This document shows, in pieces, positions 60,301-64,000 of a stretch of DNA of 64,000 nucleotides. Every line of letters begins with the position of its first letter. Position 1 is the stretch's first letter. The stretch is taken from positions 6,614,501-6,678,500 of the forward strand of contig NC_062238.1 in the NCBI RefSeq assembly GCF_905475465.1. The letters run 5' to 3'. The stretch is from Pieris napi (Eukaryota; Arthropoda; Insecta; Lepidoptera; Pieridae). The position numbers and the translations under genes were made by a program. The notes beneath the pieces were generated by a model that saw only the letters and a list, made by a program, of their open reading frames with translations, was not told where the DNA came from and ran no database searches.

Positions 60301-61714
60301 TTAAGGCGACAACTTAAATCTTTAATAAGCGCCTGTGCACTTGAACCCCACGGCCCAAGTGTATCTACTCCAAACAAAATCGAAGTTGGAGGAAAGACTC
60401 TTGTATTTGTGCCGTTTATTATTTTATGCCTGCTCTGCGGCTGCCCCAGCTTTTTGCTGGTCCGAACTAGGTGAGACGGGGAAAACGTGTCCACACAAGT
60501 TGAATCCCAAATATACGTATGATTAAATGAATAAAACTAATTTCATATTGTATTTTTTTACAGAGAAGACGCTAGAGGAATATTTGTGACGTATTTAACA
60601 AATTACTCGCCTGGGAAACGAATGGAGAAATTTATTCAGTTCTTCTTGAGCCAACTCAATTATGAATTGCAACACGGTAGAGAGTCATCTTTGAAGTTTT
60701 TGGAAATGATTATTAATAAGCTAGATCGGGTAAGTATTTATACTGTTATTATAAAGATTGTATTGATTGTATTGTTTATTAATTAAATTTAAAACTTCTT
60801 TAACGGATATAAACGCAAATTTATTAAATAACTCGAGAAAAATGTTATATTTAAATCGCGTAAATCAAAGTAATAATTATAAAATAATTTTTACCTAGAC
60901 AATTTTTGTACTGCCATAGATATATTAGAGTTTAATAGTCCTTCGAAAACGGGAAACAAGAATAATTATTGATAAAATTAATATTTTGGTCCACATAAGC
61001 TCGCAAAAAACTTTAGATTGTAAACTTTATAGTAATCTAAGATTGTTATTAAATTAGACAATTAATAGGACATATCGACACCTTATAATATGTCGATGGC
61101 AAACAATATCGCATTGATTAGAAATCTATTATTATAATCTATACAATTCCCTTAAGAATATTTAGCATATTGGAAAAACTTAATATTTTGACATAAAAGG
61201 CAAATTTGGTTCTTGGTATGAATGACTTTCTAACATAAAAGTCGTGTCTTCGCATCAATGCGTAATTAAGTGTGTACGTACTTAATTATAACGCACTTAA
61301 CAGTCGCTCGTACGGTGAAGCAGATGCTTATGCTAATTGCCTTAATAATGAAGAAATAAATAAATAATAGTTTGATATACTTTAAAATATTTCATAATTT
61401 ATTTCATTCACATTATAGAATTCAGAAATTTATAATGAGTTCCTTTATTTACAATAGGTGATGTTTACTCGGCCAAAAAGTATTAGAATAATTTCATTAC
61501 ACAGTTGCTCAATATTAAAAATTGATTCCAGGTATTTCTTACAAAGAATAGTGAATTTATAATGGTATCATTAGGAGCTTGTATGATGAACGATAGCTCG
61601 CCGGAATGTCGCCAAATGGCGGCGAATTGTATTGAGACTTTGTTAAAACGTGCCTCGTCTACGGAGAGAAATAAGCTCTTCCAACTAGTATTGCAGTTAT
61701 TTGAGGATACACAG
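51373..61714 (+). CDS. Utp20: U3 snoRNP-associated protein UTP20 (5' part, runs off the window)
   Basis: Very large HEAT-repeat protein of the nucleolar small-subunit processome, needed for 18S rRNA processing. Ten exons join in phase: 51373-51417, 51594-51880, 52115-52448, 52692-53912, 54031-57470, 57746-57910, 58181-59228, 59552-59778, 60564-60729 and 61532-61714, giving 2372 codons with no stop. Human UTP20 is about 2785 residues, so roughly the last 400 residues lie beyond 64000. The start exon encodes MKIKPVKHKTTNTFR, followed by FVPFAERINSIDI, which fits the UTP20 N-terminus. Helical repeats run throughout. An acidic, low-complexity stretch near 57180-57370 (EEIKENPEVLEG, DEEEDHEDIEDNE) separates two halves, then RAIGKLTEHEESHKVNRRRT and LPGIIIKLCSFLKSPLKQVR follow. 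The last intron seen contains a LINE. Identification rests on the N-terminus, size and repeat pattern. Confidence 0.9.
60195..60494 (-). pseudogene. Retroelement ORF C-terminal fragment in Utp20 intron 8
   Basis: On the minus strand the frame at 60252-60494 reads DTFSPSHLVRTSKKLG, FGVDTLGPWGSSAQALIKDL and PVTPELVLSW. After a frame change come SIAIQRGNAASVKDT and a stop near 60200. The pairing of a LGPWG-SA segment with a terminal SIAIQRGNAAS is a familiar ending of some arthropod non-LTR retrotransposon ORFs. The copy is frameshifted and short, so it is a dead fragment and not a Utp20 exon. Confidence 0.55.
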
Positions 61715-62279
61715 GTATGTATAGAATGAAAATAAAATTAACATAACAAACCTTTCTTTAACTGATACCTCTTTGAGTGTTTATTTGTGGATAAGGTCAG
61801 AAAAATTTTAAGATATATATTCATCCCCGCGCGATTTTCGATATACCGAAGTTGTTAAATATACAGGGTGTGGCGCAATGAATGGATAATATTGCACCTG
61901 AGGGTAGAAGAGGTTGTGTCGGTTCATAAAAATACTTTTTATGCTTAGTAAAAGTCTCTCGAGATATTCGATATTTTCGTAAATTCAAATAAATTACATT
62001 TTTTGTGGTGCCAAAACTACAAATGAAATATTTTTTTTCATTTTTATTTTACTTAACTTTACTACCCGCAGGTTAATTATTCATTAATTACGCCACATCT
62101 GTATTAGGTTAGGATTGAGATTTTCGTTTATTACGAAGTTACTAACTTTTTATAATTTAATTGAAAAACGCTTTGTTATCTGTTTTGACTATACAATTAT
62201 TAGTATTTTATCCATTCGTAACTATTATTTAGTTATTTTAAGTAATAGAAATGCTACTACTATATAAATATAAATACTA
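61715..62279. other. Utp20 intron 10, left part
   Basis: AT-rich intron. From about 61862 the sequence ACAGGGTGTGGCGCAATGAA looks like the start of an interspersed repeat, but no second end was found. Confidence 0.35.
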
Positions 62280-62621
62280 CTAGCTGCCCCCGCGAACTTC
62301 GTTTCTCCTTAATGTGATTTTACTTAGCCTACCTTTTTCTCTATATAAACCTCAGAGTTCAAGTCATAAGATTATAATTAACAAATAAAAAATAAATGTT
62401 TGTTATAGAAGGATGAACATTTAGGGTTGTGTGTATTTTTTAAAGGCACATTATAAAAAAAATAAAATTTCGTTAAAAAAATCAAAATAAAATGTTAGGA
62501 GTGGACAACCCTTATCACTTAGGGGTATGAAAAATAGATAGTAGCCGATTCTCAGACCTACTGAATATGCATATAAAATTTGATAAAAATCGGTCAAGCC
62601 GTTTCGGAAGAGTATGGTAAC
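62280..62621 (+). repeat. RTE/SINE-like repeat, interrupted by a LINE
   Basis: It starts ACTAGCTGCCCCCGCGAAC and has the same ordered landmarks as 29266-29583 (GGGGTATGAAAAATAGATAG, GGTCAAGCCGTTTCGG). It breaks off at GTATGGTAACT where the poly(T) of the minus-strand LINE begins. The missing end should lie beyond the right edge if the LINE inserted here. Confidence 0.6.
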
Positions 62622-64000
62622 TATTTTTTTTTTTTTTTTTTTTTTATAAAACAGGGGGCAAACGGACAGGAGGCTCACCTGATGTTAAGTGATACCGCCG
62701 CCCATGGACACTCTCAATGCCAGAGGGCTCGCGAGTGCGTTGCCGGCCTTTCAGGAATCGGTACGCTCTTTTCTTGAAGGACCCTAAGTCGAATTGGTTC
62801 GGAAATACCTCAATGGGCAGCTGGTTCCACAAAGTGGTGGTGCGCGGCAAAAACTGCCTTGAAAAACGCTCAGTTGTGGAACGGCGGACGTCGAGGTGAT
62901 ACGGGTGGAATTTCGTACTCTGCCTCGACGTCCGATGACGAAACTCAGCTGCAGGTATTAATCCGAACAACTCCTCTGAACACTCTCCATGGTAAATGCG
63001 GTAGAAGATGCAGAGAGACCCCACATCTCTACGCAACGCCAAAGGATCAAGCCGCTCGGAAAGGGATTGGTCGTCGACGATTCGAACCGCTCTGCGTTGA
63101 ATACGGTCAAGTGGAAGGAGCTGGTACTGGGGAGCCCCCGCCCAGAGGTGAGAGCAGTACTCCATGTGGGGCCGAATTTGCGCTTTATATAGTTGCATGC
63201 GGTGGCCCGGAGTGAAGTACCGCCTCGCCTTGCTGAGCACACCAAGCTTTTTGGAGGCTAATTTAGCCTTTCCCTCCAAGTGACCGCGAAACTGAACGTC
63301 GTTCGATATGTCAACGCCAAGTATTCCAATGCTGGCTGTGGCTTTAAGAAGAGTGTTTTCGAAAAGAGGAGTAGCGACAAAGGGTGTTTTTTTAGCGGAA
63401 AACGCGCAAACTTGTGTCTTCTTGGGGTTAAATTGGACTAGGTTTTGTCTGCCCCAGTCTGAGACTCCACGTAGTAGAGTTTCGACTTCAGACACAAGTT
63501 TGTTCCGGTACTCATCGACAACTGCCCGAGAAATACCTGCCCGGCCAGTGTAAAGAATATCCCCAGTGCTGTCATCCGCATAGCAGTGAATGTTGCTAAG
63601 TTGCAACATATCATTGATATGCAGAAGAAATAGGGTCGGGGATAGAACACAGCCTTGTGGGACCCCAGCGTTCACGGGTTTAAGGTCGGAACATGCTCCG
63701 TCGATGACGACCTTGATGCTCCGATCGGCCAGAAAGCTGGAGATCCAATCGCATAATTTCTCGGGAAGCCCATAGGCTGGAAGCTTCGAGAGCAGTGCTC
63801 TGTGCCACACCCGATCGAAGGCTTTCGCTATGTCCAAACTTACCGCCAACGCCTCCCCCTTGGACTCAATTGCTTCCGCCCACCTATGGGTAAGGTATAC
63901 AAGGAGGTCACCAGCTGAGCGACCACGACGAAAGCCGTACTGAGAATCGCTAATCAACTGGTGACCTTCCAGATAACTCAAGAGCTGGCAATTAATAATG
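62622..64000 (-). mobile_element. Jockey/CR1-like LINE, 3' part, runs off the window
   Basis: On the minus strand the element ends in poly(A) (T22-23 at 62623-62645 on the plus strand). An uninterrupted reverse transcriptase frame (stop near 62644) runs to the window edge, at least 450 codons. Seen in order: QYGFRRGRSAGDLL, the first catalytic Asp in SLDIAKAFDRVWH, NAGVPQGCVLSP, the YADD box in HCYADDSTG, the thumb region, and the C-terminal CGHLWAG-like HLWAGAP and LDRIQRRAVRIV segments, ending GRRYHLTSGEP. The frame shows no stops, so the insertion is probably young. Its clade (Jockey superfamily, perhaps CR1/Rex1-like) is a guess. The copy at 19316-19795 is an older relative. Confidence 0.9.

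Noticed and set aside
62859..63215. Plus-strand ORF of 118 codons and neighbours over 62.7-63.8 kb
   Set aside because: They are the antisense of the LINE reverse transcriptase frame.

Overview
The window looks like nuclear DNA of a moth or butterfly (Lepidoptera). It is AT-rich, its genes carry many short GT-AG introns, and it holds a lepidopteran-type tRNA-derived SINE, RTE-like and Jockey/CR1-like LINE pieces, hAT elements, MITEs and a full-length insect errantivirus. All gene models below were assembled by hand from reading frame, splice consensus, phase and family resemblance; no alignment or database search was run.

Layout. From 1 to about 25.6 kb I find no convincing host protein-coding exon. 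This part is AT-rich sequence with repeat debris: a Harbinger-like MITE at 3.5 kb, LINE fragments at 5.2, 9.6-10.2, 11.1, 12.1 and 19.3 kb, a SINE at 7.55 kb and a palindromic MITE at 16.75 kb. A GC-rich block at 23.05-23.40 kb could be a promoter or first exon. From 25.7 kb the window is gene-dense: Tsen54 (+, 25.70-29.78 kb, complete), a heparan sulfate 3-O-sulfotransferase (-, 33.92-45.78 kb, six coding exons, complete), a TFPT-like/HMG-box protein probably of the INO80 complex (+, 46.45-47.38 kb, complete), glyoxalase II HAGH (-, 47.62-49.15 kb, complete) and Utp20 (+, from 51.37 kb, ten exons seen, running off the right edge).

The main discovery is an intact-looking endogenous retrovirus of the errantivirus (Ty3/gypsy with env) type at 35191-43613. 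It lies antisense in intron 4 of the sulfotransferase gene, 49 bp from the 3' splice site of exon 5. It has two 225-bp LTRs that read as identical, a GTAC target duplication, a primer-binding site, gag, pol reached by a textbook -1 frameshift signal, an in-frame 60-bp minisatellite in the Gag-Pol linker, and env. The env start codon and first nine codons sit in a small leader exon ahead of gag and join the env body by splicing in the correct phase. Everything needed to move appears present, which points to a recent insertion.

Other mobile DNA. A 1145-bp hAT element with a decayed ZMYM-type transposase sits inside the arm of an older 332-bp foldback element (31456-32940). A second hAT, 970 bp with an ATCGCAAT duplication, lies between Hagh and Utp20. 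A LINE with a long open reverse transcriptase frame (62622 to the right edge, minus strand) has landed in an older repeat within a Utp20 intron.

The host genes serve separate housekeeping or glycan roles (tRNA splicing, heparan sulfate modification, chromatin remodelling, methylglyoxal detoxification, ribosome biogenesis). They are linked by position only, with a divergent 5' pair (sulfotransferase/HMG gene), a convergent pair (HMG gene/Hagh) and another divergent pair (Hagh/Utp20).
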